Of a stretch of DNA of 64,000 bases, positions 1 through 9,081 are shown in pieces (within the stretch, counting starts at the first letter, position 1; the number at the start of each line of letters is the position of its first letter). Origin of the DNA: Pseudomonas palmensis. GTDB lineage: Bacteria; Pseudomonadota; Gammaproteobacteria; Pseudomonadales; Pseudomonadaceae. The position numbers were made by a program, and so were the translations under genes. The DNA is taken from assembly GCF_017848315.1 (NCBI RefSeq), contig NZ_JAFKEC010000028.1, positions 1-64,000 on the forward strand, read 5' to 3'. The notes under the pieces were generated by a model that made no database searches, was not told the origin of the DNA, and saw nothing but the letters and a program-made list of their open reading frames with translations.

Positions 1-22
1 GGGCAACACTGGGGTGGATCAT
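1..22 (-). CDS. Start of a probable TonB-dependent receptor (cut by left edge)
   Basis: An ATG on the minus strand at 20-22 opens a frame reading M-I-H-P-S-V-A before the window ends. A good ribosome binding site (AGGAG, complement of 30-34) sits six bases upstream. Only seven codons are visible, so the product cannot be recognised from its own sequence. The guess rests on position: it directly follows an ECF sigma/FecR pair on the same strand, where FecIRA-type cassettes carry the outer-membrane receptor gene. Confidence 0.4.
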
Positions 23-113
23 TCGGGGCTCCTGAGAAGAGACAGACGTTTCGCCTTTATCCCTACAGGCCGAAGCTGAATGAGAAACCACCTCATTTAT
101 TTTTCAAACAGAT

Positions 114-1070
114 TCAAGCCGGGCTGACACTGACCCAGTAGCGGGTGCGGTAGTCGATGCGAATCGGCAGTGCTTCGGCCACCAGCGCCAGGATCTGGTC
201 GGTGTCGGCCAGCTGATAGGTGCCGAACACCTTCAACCCGGCCACCGCCTCGGCGCAGCGCAGCACGCCGGGGCGGTAGCGCGACAGCTCGGCGATGAAC
301 TCGCCCAGGGGCATCCGCTGCACGCTGAGCACGCCTTCGCGCCAGCCCCACGGGTCGGCGTGAGTCACGGCCGGGCCGACCTGGCCGTTGGCGCTGTACA
401 GCAGTTGCTCGCCGGGGCGGGCGATGCGCGGCGCGGTGCCGTTGCCGGGGTACAGCGTCACACTGCCCTGGCGCACCGCCAGCAGGGTGCCGTCGGTACG
501 TTCGCGTACCAGCAATTGCGAGCCTTGCGTTTGCAGTACACCGTCACGGGTGGTCACGCGCAGTGGGCGTGGGTCGTTGCCGGTATCGATGGACACCTCG
601 CCCTGGATCAGGCTCAGCGCGCGCAGGTCGGCCGCGAAGCGCAGGTCGATGGCGCTGGCGGTGTTGAGCTGGATCACGCTGCCGTCGTTGTTGTGGAAGG
701 TGCGCCGCTCACCGGTGGCGGTGTGTTTGTCGGCCAGCAGGGTGGGCAGCCCGAGCGGCTCGCGACCGACCCAGCCCAGGGTGCCGGCGGCGCCGAGCAG
801 GCCCAGCAGTTTGAGGCTGTCGCGCCGGCTGATGCTGCGTCGCTGCGTGCCCTCCAGGGTGCGCCGACTGAGCTCGCGGGGCAGGCTGCTGAACTCCTCG
901 CTCATGGCCTGGACCTGGGCCCAGGCCAGGGCGTTGTGCGGGTGCTGGTCGAGCCAGCGACCAAAGGCCTGTTCGGCCTGTACGGTGGGCGTGTTGTAGC
1001 GCAGTTGCACCAGCCATTCGATGGCCTGCTCGACGTGGGCCTGGCCCGGTGCTGGCTCAGCCCCGGGCAT
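114..1070 (-). CDS. FecR-family anti-sigma factor
   Basis: Inner-membrane sigma regulator of about 318 residues that passes the signal from an outer-membrane TonB receptor to a partner ECF sigma factor. The N-terminal 80 residues are a DUF4880-like cytoplasmic domain (VEQAIEWLVQLRYN). A twin-arginine motif (SRRDSLKLLG) precedes the single hydrophobic segment, and a periplasmic FecR domain and a C-terminal STN-like region follow (FGTYQLADTDQILALVAEALP). The start at 1070 overlaps the end of the sigma gene by 14 bases, which shows translational coupling; the longer frame up to 1136 would cover the sigma gene much further. FecR proteins are known to insert through the Tat pathway, which fits the RR motif. 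Confidence 0.9.
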   Translation of the reverse strand: MPGAEPAPGQAHVEQAIEWLVQLRYNTPTVQAEQAFGRWLDQHPHNALAWAQVQAMSEEFSSLPRELSRRTLEGTQRRSISRRDSLKLLGLLGAAGTLGWVGREPLGLPTLLADKHTATGERRTFHNNDGSVIQLNTASAIDLRFAADLRALSLIQGEVSIDTGNDPRPLRVTTRDGVLQTQGSQLLVRERTDGTLLAVRQGSVTLYPGNGTAPRIARPGEQLLYSANGQVGPAVTHADPWGWREGVLSVQRMPLGEFIAELSRYRPGVLRCAEAVAGLKVFGTYQLADTDQILALVAEALPIRIDYRTRYWVSVSPA

Positions 1071-1572
1071 GGCGCAACCGATAGCAGACGCCCATGGCCT
1101 TGGCCAGGTCGCGCTCCACCGTGGCGCGGGACACACCCAGCTGTTCGGCGATTTTCGGGCAGCTCATGTCGTCCAGTTGCGCGTGCAGAAACACCTGGCG
1201 CACCCGTGGCTTGAGCTGCATCAGCAGGCGGTCGAGGCGTTGCAGGGTATCGAGGATCATCCAGCGCTGTTCTTCGCTGGGCGCGTGCGCGGCGGGCAGG
1301 TGGGCCAGGCTTTCGAGGTAGGCCTGTTCCAGCGCGCGGCGGCGGAACTGGTCGATCATCAGGCCGCGGGCGATGCTGCTCAGGTAGGCACGCGGCTGCT
1401 TGAGCGGGTGCGCGTGGCGAGCCTTGAGCAGGCGCACGAAGGTGTCCTGGGCCAGGTCGGCGGCGTGGGCGTGACAGCCAACGCGGCGCTGCAGCCAGGT
1501 GTTGAGCCAGGAGTGGTGGGTACGGTAGAGCAGGTCGACCTCGGACGGAGGGAGCGTGTCGCTGGTGGGCAT
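1057..1572 (-). CDS. ECF sigma factor, FecI family
   Basis: Extracytoplasmic-function sigma factor of 171 residues, typical for iron-starvation FecI types. Region 2 is visible as DLAQDTFVRLLKAR and PRAYLSSIARGLMIDQFRRR. Region 4 ends in a helix-turn-helix (CPKIAEQLGVSRATVERDLAKAM). It directs RNA polymerase to the promoter of its paired receptor gene, probably the one at the left edge. A degenerate Fur-like sequence lies 29 bases upstream, suggesting iron repression. No strong Shine-Dalgarno is seen before the ATG at 1572. The substrate of the system cannot be told. Confidence 0.92.
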   Translation of the reverse strand: MPTSDTLPPSEVDLLYRTHHSWLNTWLQRRVGCHAHAADLAQDTFVRLLKARHAHPLKQPRAYLSSIARGLMIDQFRRRALEQAYLESLAHLPAAHAPSEEQRWMILDTLQRLDRLLMQLKPRVRQVFLHAQLDDMSCPKIAEQLGVSRATVERDLAKAMGVCYRLRHARG

Positions 1573-1600
1573 CGTCGGTCGGGGCCTGCGCGCAAGAAGT

Positions 1601-1622
1601 GATTGTGAATCGTTCGCATTCT
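1601..1622. promoter_or_regulatory. Possible degenerate Fur box upstream of the FecI-type sigma gene
   Basis: On the minus strand the stretch reads GAATGCGAACGATTCACAATC. It keeps the hexamer rhythm of a Fur site but has several mismatches. The assignment rests mainly on the location directly upstream of a FecI-like sigma gene, a class normally repressed by Fur with iron. Confidence 0.35.
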
Positions 1623-1682
1623 ATGCGGGGAGCAGGGCGCGATGCAATTGGTGGGCGTGCGGGCCTCTTCGCCAGCCGTTCT

Positions 1683-2717
1683 TCAGCCAGCCACCCGCAA
1701 TCCCGAGCTCGCCCGCACCTGCAACTGCGGCGCCAGAATGATCGACTCCACCGCTTCACCCTTGATGCGCTTGAGCAGCAACTCCACCGCATGCCGACCC
1801 ATCTCGGCCAGCGGCAGGCGCACGCTGGTCAGCGGCACGATCAGTTCGTTGGCCAATGGTGTGTCGTTGAAACCCACCACGGCGATGTCCTTGCCCGGCT
1901 CCAGGCCCTTGTCCCGCGCGGCGCCCATCAGGCCGATGGCCAGAAAGTCGTTCACCGCGAAAAACGCCTGGGGGCGCGGGTTCAACCCCAGCAGGTACTC
2001 GCCCTGCTTGTGCCCGGTGAGGCTGTCGAACGGGCCATTGAGCGTCCATTCCGGGCGCAGGGTAATGCCCTGTTCGCGGTAGTACCGGGTAAAGCCGCGG
2101 GTGCGGTCGGCACCGGTGGAGGCGTGCCGCTCGCCCGCCAGGATCGCCACGTCGCGACAGCCCAGGCGGTACAGGTGCTCGGCCGCCAGCCAGCCGCCCA
2201 ACTCGTCATCGCTGCCCGCCGTGAGGTGCCCGGCAATCTGCCGGCTGACCAGCACGTAGGGGATGTGCTTGCGCCCCAGCAGCTCCAGCAATGGCTGCTG
2301 CTCGCCCACATGCGAGTCGCCCACGATCAACCCCGCCACCGAGCGGCGCAGGGCATGCTCGGCCCGCGCCAGCTGGCGGGGTTGCTGATCGTCGGTATTG
2401 GACACGAAGGTCAGGTAGCCAGCCTGTTCGGCGGCGGCGTCGATGCTGTCGTAGATGGTTGCCATCACCAGGTCGGTAAGGCGCGGCATGAGCACGCAGA
2501 TCTCCTGGCTTTTGCGCAACTTCAGGTTGGATGCCTGCGTGTTCGGCCGATAATCCAGCTCTTTCGCCAACGCGCGAATACGCGCCACCACCTCGGCCGA
2601 TGCCGCGCGCTCGACCCCGGCAGGGTCGCCATTGAGCACCCGCGACACGGTGGAAACGTGCACCCCGAGGGCGGTTGCCATGGACTTCAAGGTGGCAGGG
2701 CGTGATGGAGTGGGCAT
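1683..2717 (-). CDS. LacI-family transcriptional regulator
   Basis: Repressor of 344 residues. The N-terminal helix-turn-helix is classical (TLKSMATALGVHVSTVSRVLNG), followed by the hinge (LDYRPNTQASNLKLRKS) and a periplasmic-binding-protein-like ligand domain (VGLIVGDS region, VVGFNDTPLA). It is divergent from the MFS transporter/amidase operon, and the 211-bp gap between them holds a perfect palindrome of LacI type. It most likely represses that operon, and perhaps itself, until the transported compound is present. The inducer is unknown. Confidence 0.93.
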   Translation of the reverse strand: MPTPSRPATLKSMATALGVHVSTVSRVLNGDPAGVERAASAEVVARIRALAKELDYRPNTQASNLKLRKSQEICVLMPRLTDLVMATIYDSIDAAAEQAGYLTFVSNTDDQQPRQLARAEHALRRSVAGLIVGDSHVGEQQPLLELLGRKHIPYVLVSRQIAGHLTAGSDDELGGWLAAEHLYRLGCRDVAILAGERHASTGADRTRGFTRYYREQGITLRPEWTLNGPFDSLTGHKQGEYLLGLNPRPQAFFAVNDFLAIGLMGAARDKGLEPGKDIAVVGFNDTPLANELIVPLTSVRLPLAEMGRHAVELLLKRIKGEAVESIILAPQLQVRASSGLRVAG

Positions 2718-2798
2718 GTTCGAGGGGCTTCCAACCGTGGCTGATTTCGGGGCGCGATTCTAACCCAATCGACGGCTTGTCTCGGCAAACAACCTTTA

Positions 2799-2812
2799 CC
2801 CAAACGATTGAC
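2799..2812. promoter_or_regulatory. Second, imperfect LacI-type operator
   Basis: CCCAAACGATTGAC repeats the left half (CCCAAACG) of the perfect palindrome centred 45 bases downstream and degenerates in the right half. Two operators about 45 bp apart would suit a divergent promoter. The site is inferred from sequence only. Confidence 0.5.
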
Positions 2813-2843
2813 TAAATGTTTTTGTGTGAATACATTCGCTCAA

Positions 2844-2857
2844 CCCAAACGTTTGGG
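2844..2857. promoter_or_regulatory. Perfect LacI-family operator palindrome
   Basis: CCCAAACGTTTGGG is a perfect 14-bp inverted repeat with a central CG step, the hallmark of LacI/GalR operators. It lies in the divergent gap between the LacI gene and the MFS transporter, 71 bp before the transporter ATG. Confidence 0.8.
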
Positions 2858-2928
2858 CAACACAATAAAAATACGCCGGACGCGGCCGCATTTTTGACTT
2901 CTGCCATCACTTGAAGAGTCAGATCCCT

Positions 2929-4260
2929 ATGAACAACCCACCCGTTCCGCGCTTTCGCTACCAGATTTTCTTCCTGATCATGCTGATGGCGCTGCTCAAC
3001 TACATCGATCGTGGTGCCATTTCGTATGCCTCGGCCAGCATTCTCCCCGAGTACGGTTTCGACAAGGCCGACTGGGGCAACGTGCTGGGCTATTTCGGCT
3101 ACGGCTACATCGTCGGTGCGTTGATCGGCGGCATCCTGGCCGACCGTTTCGGCGCCAAGCGCGTATGGCTGATCGCCGGCGGCACCTGGTCGATCTTCGA
3201 GATCGCCACCGCCTTTGCCGGCGACATGGGCCTGGCCTTCATGGGCGGTTCGGCCATGGCCGGCTTTGCCACCATCCGCGTGCTGTTCGGCTTTGCCGAA
3301 GGCCCGGCGTACTCGGTGATCAACAAGAGCGTGGCCAACTGGGCCACGCCCAAGGAACGCGGCTTCGTGGTCTCGGTGGGCCTGCTCAGTACACCGCTGG
3401 GCGCCTTGCTCACCGCCCCGGTGGCGGTCGGCCTGCAGACCCTGACCGGCGACTGGCGCAGCATGTTCGTGGTACTGGGCGTGGTCAGCCTGGCGCTGCT
3501 GATCTTCTTCATGACCCGCTTCACCAACACCCCGGATGAAAACCCGCGGGTGTCCGAGGCCGAGCGCGAGTTCCTGCGCCAGGAGCGTGCCGCTGCCGCC
3601 AACGCCAGCACCCCGACCACCAGCGTTGCGCCGATCTGGCACTTCTTCAAGAACAAGGACCTGCTGCTCAATGCGGTGGGCTACTTCTCGTTCGTGTACG
3701 TCACCTTCCTGCTGCTGACCTGGACCCCCAAGTACCTGCAGGACGAGTTCCACTACAACCTGTCGTCGCTGTGGTACATGGGCATGATCCCGTGGACCGG
3801 CGCCTGCTTCACCGTGCTGCTGGGCGGCAAGATCTCCGACCTGCTGCTGCGTCGCACCGGCAACCTGAAGGTGGCGCGCAGCTGGCTGGCCGCGACCTGC
3901 CTGCTGCTGACCACGCTGTGCTTCATGCTGGTGTCGCAGGCCCAGACCGTATGGGGCGTGATCGCCCTGATGACCCTGGCCAACGCCCTCAACGCGCTGC
4001 CCAACTCGGTCTACTGGGCCGTGGTGATCGACACCGCGCCATCCAACCGCGTCGGTGCCTACAGCGGCATGACCCACTTCATCGCCAACACCGCCTCGTT
4101 CATCGCGCCGATGCTCACCGGCTACCTGACCGTGCGCTATGGCTACTCGTCGATGTTCGTGGCCGCCGCCGTGGCCACGGCCCTGGGCATGAGCGCGATG
4201 CTGATGGTGCGCCCCGGCAGCCGGCAGGTTGTCCCTTCCCCTACACCTGCAACGGTTTGA
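2929..4260 (+). CDS. MFS transporter, anion:cation symporter type
   Basis: Major facilitator of about 443 residues with twelve hydrophobic segments. It begins FRYQIFFLIMLMALLNYIDRGAIS, and the motif GGILADRFGAKRVW between segments 2 and 3 is the MFS signature. The family (ACS, glucarate/phthalate-like) moves organic anions with protons. The ATG at 2929 was chosen over an in-frame TTG at 2911 because GAAGAG lies properly upstream of it. It is the first gene of an operon with an amidase 13 bp downstream, so the substrate is probably an amide or amide-bearing acid; this last point is inference. Confidence 0.9.
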   Translation: MNNPPVPRFRYQIFFLIMLMALLNYIDRGAISYASASILPEYGFDKADWGNVLGYFGYGYIVGALIGGILADRFGAKRVWLIAGGTWSIFEIATAFAGDMGLAFMGGSAMAGFATIRVLFGFAEGPAYSVINKSVANWATPKERGFVVSVGLLSTPLGALLTAPVAVGLQTLTGDWRSMFVVLGVVSLALLIFFMTRFTNTPDENPRVSEAEREFLRQERAAAANASTPTTSVAPIWHFFKNKDLLLNAVGYFSFVYVTFLLLTWTPKYLQDEFHYNLSSLWYMGMIPWTGACFTVLLGGKISDLLLRRTGNLKVARSWLAATCLLLTTLCFMLVSQAQTVWGVIALMTLANALNALPNSVYWAVVIDTAPSNRVGAYSGMTHFIANTASFIAPMLTGYLTVRYGYSSMFVAAAVATALGMSAMLMVRPGSRQVVPSPTPATV

Positions 4261-4273
4261 TGGAGTTGCCTGT

Positions 4274-5629
4274 ATGAACCTGGCCAAGCCAACCCACACT
4301 GGATACTTTTTTGGCCTGTCGGTCGGCGACCTGGCGCGGCGCCTGCGCGCCGGCAGCCTGACGAGTGTCGAGCTGACCCAGGCCGCGCTCGACAGCATCG
4401 AGCGCCTGAACCCGGCACTGAATGCCTTTGTCGCCGTGGATGCCGAGGTGTCGCTGGCGCAGGCGCGCAAGGCCGACGAACTGTTTGCCCAGGGCCTGGA
4501 CCTGGGCCCGCTGCACGGCATACCGGTAGCGATCAAAGACAACATCGACACCTTCGACCACGTGACCACCTATGGTTCGGCGCACTTCGAAGGCTTTCGC
4601 CCCACGCAGGACGCCCTGTGCGTGCAGCGCCTGCGCGAGGGCGGCGCGGTAATCGTGGGCAAGACACTGACCCACGAGTTCGCCTATGGCCCCACCGGCG
4701 ACCGCTCGCTGCAGGGCGCGGCGCGCAACCCGTGGGATGCGCGCTGCATCACCGGCGGTTCGAGCGCCGGCAGTGCAGCGGCGGTGGCCAGCGGCATGGT
4801 GCCGCTGGCGCTGGGCACCGACACCGGCGGCTCGATCCGCATTCCGGCGGCCTTGTGCGGCGCGGTCGGCTTCAAGCCGTCGTTCGCTGCCGTGCCGTTG
4901 GACGGGGTGTTCCCGCTGTCGTCGAGCCTCGACCACGTGGGCCCGATTGCCAACCATGTGGACGATGCCCGGGTAGTGTTCGAAGTGATCGCCGCGCGTA
5001 CCTGCGCGCCGGCCACGCTGCGTCGCCCGCTGCGTGTAGGCTGGATCGAGCCGGGCACTTTCGGGCCATTGGACGCCGACGTTCAGGGGCAGGTGTACCA
5101 GGCTGCGCAGCAGCTGTTTGGCGATGCACTGGAGCAGACCGGCGAGCTGGAGCCGTTGGTGGCGCAGCTCAAGGACACCTTGCTCACCCTGCAGCGCGCC
5201 GAGGCCTACGACGTGCATGCCGAGCGCATGCAGACGGCGCCGCAGCTGTTCGAGCAGGAGGTGCGCGAACGCCTTGAGCTGTCACGCGAGGTCAGGGGCT
5301 GGCAGTACATTCGCGCGCAGGCCGGCCAGGCTCGGCTCAAGGCGGCGATGGCGCGGCTGTTCGAGCGTTATGACTTCCTGGTCTCGGCCAGCGTGCCGAT
5401 CACCGCGACGCCGGTGGATGCACGCGAGGTACAGGTGGGTGAGCAACGTATCGACGTGCGTGCTGCAGTGCTCAGTTACACCAGTGCCTGGAACCTCACC
5501 GGCCTGCCGGCCATCAGCCTGCCGGCAGGGCAGGTGCGGGGCATGCCGGTGGGGCTGCAGGTGATCGGTGCGGCGGGTGCCGACGATCAGCTGCTGCAGT
5601 TGCTGGCGCAGCGCTACGTTCGCACTTGA
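4274..5629 (+). CDS. Amidase signature family hydrolase
   Basis: Hydrolase of 451 residues of the amidase signature family (GatA/AtzF-like), which splits amides through a Ser-cisSer-Lys triad. The lysine is seen in VAIKDN, the cis-serine region in ITGGSSAGSAAAVASG, and the nucleophile region in GTDTGGSIRIPAALCG. The start at 4274 has GGAG eight bases upstream. It follows the MFS transporter by 13 bp and is surely co-transcribed with it. The pair looks like an import-and-cleave unit under LacI control. No C-terminal allophanate domain is present and the substrate is not evident. GatA itself is unlikely without gatB/gatC beside it. Confidence 0.88.
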   Translation: MNLAKPTHTGYFFGLSVGDLARRLRAGSLTSVELTQAALDSIERLNPALNAFVAVDAEVSLAQARKADELFAQGLDLGPLHGIPVAIKDNIDTFDHVTTYGSAHFEGFRPTQDALCVQRLREGGAVIVGKTLTHEFAYGPTGDRSLQGAARNPWDARCITGGSSAGSAAAVASGMVPLALGTDTGGSIRIPAALCGAVGFKPSFAAVPLDGVFPLSSSLDHVGPIANHVDDARVVFEVIAARTCAPATLRRPLRVGWIEPGTFGPLDADVQGQVYQAAQQLFGDALEQTGELEPLVAQLKDTLLTLQRAEAYDVHAERMQTAPQLFEQEVRERLELSREVRGWQYIRAQAGQARLKAAMARLFERYDFLVSASVPITATPVDAREVQVGEQRIDVRAAVLSYTSAWNLTGLPAISLPAGQVRGMPVGLQVIGAAGADDQLLQLLAQRYVRT

Positions 5630-5636
5630 TGCAGCC

Positions 5637-8027
5637 TCAGAACGTCCACTTGGCATTCACCATGGCATTGCGCGGTTCGCCGTAGGAGCCTGAGTTGAAG
5701 GTGCCCAGGCCGTCGTAGTAATGGGTGTCGAACAGGTTGTTGAGGTTCAGGCCGACCGTGAGGTGTTTATCCACCGCATAGTTGGCCAGCAACCCGACCA
5801 CCCCGTAGTCACCCTGGTGTGCCTTGGTGCCGTAGGTGCCGTTGACCGCGTAGATGTCGCTCTGCCAGACCAGGTTGCCGCCCACGGTCAGGCGGTTCAG
5901 CTGCCCCGGCAGGCGGTAGGTGGTGCCGAGCTTGAACAGGTTCATCGGCTGGTTGGTTTCGACCCGATTGCCGTCCTTGTCGTGGGATTCACGGTAGGTA
6001 TAGCCGCCGATGATGTTCCAGCCCGACAGCACTTCGCCGGACACTTCGGTTTCGATGCCGCGCGTGGTGGTACCGGCAATGGCCCGGTAGATTTCGCGCC
6101 CTTGGGGCGACTCGCCAACGTACTGCGGGGTGTTCTTCTGCTGCACTTCGAACAGCGCCAGGCTCGCATTCAGCGCACCGTCGTAGAACTCGCCCTTGAT
6201 GCCCAGTTCGTAGTTGTCGCCTTGTAGCGGCTCCAGCGAGGTGTTGCTGGCAGTCTTGTAGTAGGTCTGCGGCTGGAAGATGTTGGTGTAGCTGGCGTAC
6301 ACCGAGAAGGTGTCGTTCAGGTCCAGCACCACACCGGCATACGGGGTGACCACGCCGGATTTTTTTGTGCGGTCGCGGCTGGTGCTGGCGCCGGTCGGTT
6401 CGTCGCTGCTGTCGTCTTTCTGATCCCACCAACTGACCCGGGTGCCGAGGATGATCGACAGCGGGTCATAGGGTTTGAGGCGCAGGGCCGTGTAGGTGCC
6501 CGACTGGCTCAGGCGGGTCAGGCTTTCTTCGGTCTTGGACAGGTGCGGCTTGCCGCCCGGGTTGCCATCCCACTGGTTGATATCGTCGACCGCCGGGTTG
6601 GCACGTTGATAGGTCGGGTAGTTGAGGTGGGTGTAGGCGATGTTGGCACCCACCACCAGTTCATGCTCGCGCCCACCCAGCTCGAACGGGCCGCTGGCGT
6701 ACAGATCGGCGTTGTCCTGGGTCTGGTAGCTGTCCAGGCGGTTGATGTACATCGACACGCCGGCGCCGGTCTGCGGGTCGGGCGCCCCGGCACTGGCCGA
6801 ACCGGTCACGCCGCGGCGGTAGGCGTACTGGTGGCTGTAGGACGCCTTGAGGCTCCAGTCGTTGGCGAGTTTCTGCTCCAGCACGCTGGTGAAGTTGTAC
6901 TGGGTGTTGTCCAGGTAGCTCCAGCGGGCTCCGGGGTTGAACGAGCGGGAAAAGTTCGTCGCGCTGCCATTGTTGTTGAACAGCGGAATGTGCCCGAAGC
7001 TGACCCCGTCGGAGTTGTTGTTCTGGTAGTCCAGGCTCACGCGCAGCAGGGTGCTTTCGCTCAGGTCGAAATCCAGTGCGCCGTAGATCACGCGCTTGTC
7101 GGTCTTGTACCAGTCGACGAACGAGTTGGCGGTTTCATAGGCGCTGACCAGGCGGCCGCGCACCGCACCCGAGTCGGTCAGCGGGCCGGCGACGTCGAAT
7201 TCGCCCCGGTAGCGGTCCCAGGCCCCGGCTTCTCCCGAGACGTAGCCCTGGAAGTCCGCCGTGGGCCGCTTGCGCACCAGGTTCAGGGTGGCCGAGGGCG
7301 AGCCCGCACCGCTGAGCAGGCCGGTGGCACCGCGCACCACTTCGACACGGTCGTAGATCGCCATGTCCGACAGGGTGCTGGTGAATTGCTGCGACTCGTT
7401 GGCCACCTGGGTCGGGATGCCGTCGTACTGTATGTTCTGGATCTGGAAACCGCGCGAGTAGAAGGTATAGCGGTCGCTGTCGCGGTGGTTGCTCGACAGG
7501 CCGGGGGTGAACTTGACCACATCGTCGAGCGAGGCAAGCTTGTGGTCGTCCAGTACCTGGCGCGGGATCACGGTGACCGACTGCGGGGTTTGGCGCAATG
7601 ACAGGCCGAGCTTGGTGGCGGTGCGGGTCTGGCCGGTGGTGTAGGCGCCGGTGTTCTCGGTGGTCTCGCCCAGGCCTGCGCCGTTGATGCTGGTGGCGCC
7701 CAGTTCCACGGCATTGCCGGTGGGGGCGGTGATCAGCTGGTAGCGGTTTTCGCCAGTGCGCACCACGCTCAGGCCCGTGCCGGCAAGCATGCCGTGCAGG
7801 GCCTGCTCAGGGGTACTTGCACCGGTCACGGGCCGGCTCTGTTTGCCGGCGGTCAGGGCGGCGTCGCTGGCCAGGTAGATACCGGCCTGGCTTGCCAGCT
7901 GGTTCAACTGGCTGGCCAGGGGGCCGGCGGGGATGTCCAGTGGCGCGGCGGTGGCGGCGCCGCTGGCGAGTGCAATGAGCAGGGCCAGGGGGCGTTTCAA
8001 CAGGGCAGGGGCAGAGGCGAGTGGCAT
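5637..8027 (-). CDS. TonB-dependent siderophore receptor with signalling domain
   Basis: Outer-membrane receptor of 796 residues. It has a signal peptide (to about residue 28, ending SGAATAA), an STN signalling domain (about 28-110), a plug domain (SLRQTPQSVTVIPRQVLDD, then YTFYSRGFQIQNIQYDGIP), and a 22-strand type barrel ending in KWTF with a terminal aromatic residue. The STN domain touches a FecR protein in the periplasm and so links ligand uptake to gene expression. It follows the FecR/sigma pair and completes a FecIRA cassette. The plug resembles ferric hydroxamate/pyoverdine receptors (FpvA/FoxA/FhuE group), but the ligand cannot be decided. Confidence 0.95.
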   Translation of the reverse strand: MPLASAPALLKRPLALLIALASGAATAAPLDIPAGPLASQLNQLASQAGIYLASDAALTAGKQSRPVTGASTPEQALHGMLAGTGLSVVRTGENRYQLITAPTGNAVELGATSINGAGLGETTENTGAYTTGQTRTATKLGLSLRQTPQSVTVIPRQVLDDHKLASLDDVVKFTPGLSSNHRDSDRYTFYSRGFQIQNIQYDGIPTQVANESQQFTSTLSDMAIYDRVEVVRGATGLLSGAGSPSATLNLVRKRPTADFQGYVSGEAGAWDRYRGEFDVAGPLTDSGAVRGRLVSAYETANSFVDWYKTDKRVIYGALDFDLSESTLLRVSLDYQNNNSDGVSFGHIPLFNNNGSATNFSRSFNPGARWSYLDNTQYNFTSVLEQKLANDWSLKASYSHQYAYRRGVTGSASAGAPDPQTGAGVSMYINRLDSYQTQDNADLYASGPFELGGREHELVVGANIAYTHLNYPTYQRANPAVDDINQWDGNPGGKPHLSKTEESLTRLSQSGTYTALRLKPYDPLSIILGTRVSWWDQKDDSSDEPTGASTSRDRTKKSGVVTPYAGVVLDLNDTFSVYASYTNIFQPQTYYKTASNTSLEPLQGDNYELGIKGEFYDGALNASLALFEVQQKNTPQYVGESPQGREIYRAIAGTTTRGIETEVSGEVLSGWNIIGGYTYRESHDKDGNRVETNQPMNLFKLGTTYRLPGQLNRLTVGGNLVWQSDIYAVNGTYGTKAHQGDYGVVGLLANYAVDKHLTVGLNLNNLFDTHYYDGLGTFNSGSYGEPRNAMVNAKWTF

Positions 8028-8112
8028 GCAGAATCCTTCGGGCGCGCAGGGGTGAAAGGGTGTTCTCCTCTAATTCGAATGAGCCGCAAAAACCGGAAGC
8101 ACCTGACGCTTT

Positions 8113-9081
8113 TTATTTTTCGGCAGGCTCCAGGGTCACCCACCAGTCGAAGCGTCGCGACACTCGCACCGGCAAGGCGCTTTCGAGCATGGCAAGCACC
8201 TGGTCGGTATCGTTGAGCGGGTAGGTGCCCATGACCCTTAACGATGCGATCAGCGGGTTCACCGCCAGGTGCCCGCGCCGATGGTCGGCCAGCTCTGCAA
8301 TGAAATCCCCCAGTGGCATGTCCTGCGCAACCAGCAGGCCTTGGCTCCAGGCCTGGCGTTGGGCGCAGGCCGGCGTGGTGGCGGCCATGGTGCTGGCATC
8401 GAAGCCCAGGCCCTGCCCCGCATTGGCCACCCGCTGTATTGCGCTGGCGGCACAGGTGGCGCGTACCGCGCCGTCGTACACGTTGAGCAGGGTGCGGGCG
8501 CCCTGCTGGCGCACACTGAAGCGCGTACCCAGGGGCACCAGGCTGCCGGCCCGGGTCTGCACCTGGAAGGGCCGCGCCTCAGCGGCGGTCTCGATCAGCA
8601 CTTCACCGCTGTACAGGGTCAGCAGCCGGCGCTGCCCGTCCAGTTGTACATCCAGGGCGGTGGCGCTGTTGAGCCACAGGAGGGTGCCGTCGGCCAGCAC
8701 CTGGCGACGTACCTCGCCCACTGCGGTGGTGGTGCCGGCAGTGAGCGCTTGCAGGTCGTCCACCCAGTGGCGTTGCCAGCCCAGCCAGCCCAGCGTCGCC
8801 CCACCGCTGAGCACGCACAGGCTGCTTAGCACCTGGCGGCGGGAGCGTTGCATGCGCCGCAGGCTGGCGAGCGTCTGATGCGCCGCCCCGGCTTGCGGTT
8901 GCAGGCTGTCGAAGCGCTGGCTGATGCGCTCCACGTAGGTCCAGGCGATACGGTGCTGTTCCTGTTGTTCCAGCCACTGTTGCCACTGGCCCCGCAAGGC
9001 CGCATCGGCTGGCGCGGCGCGCAGGCGTGCGAACCAGTCGGCGGCCTGCTCCAGGGTGGCAGAATCCAGGGCCGCGCTCAC
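8113..9081 (-). CDS. FecR-family anti-sigma factor
   Basis: About 322 residues. A DUF4880-like domain (LEQAADWFARLRAAP) comes first, then a twin-arginine stretch (RSRRQVLSSLCVLSGG) just before the single membrane segment, a FecR domain (LADGTLLWLNSATALDVQ), and a C-terminal STN-like part (VMGTYPLNDTDQVLAMLESALPV). The start is the GTG at 9079-9081, which overlaps the stop of the sigma gene as GTGA; a longer frame to 9354 would run through the sigma gene and is rejected. It should hold or activate the upstream sigma factor according to the state of the receptor encoded just downstream. Confidence 0.9.
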   Translation of the reverse strand: MSAALDSATLEQAADWFARLRAAPADAALRGQWQQWLEQQEQHRIAWTYVERISQRFDSLQPQAGAAHQTLASLRRMQRSRRQVLSSLCVLSGGATLGWLGWQRHWVDDLQALTAGTTTAVGEVRRQVLADGTLLWLNSATALDVQLDGQRRLLTLYSGEVLIETAAEARPFQVQTRAGSLVPLGTRFSVRQQGARTLLNVYDGAVRATCAASAIQRVANAGQGLGFDASTMAATTPACAQRQAWSQGLLVAQDMPLGDFIAELADHRRGHLAVNPLIASLRVMGTYPLNDTDQVLAMLESALPVRVSRRFDWWVTLEPAEK

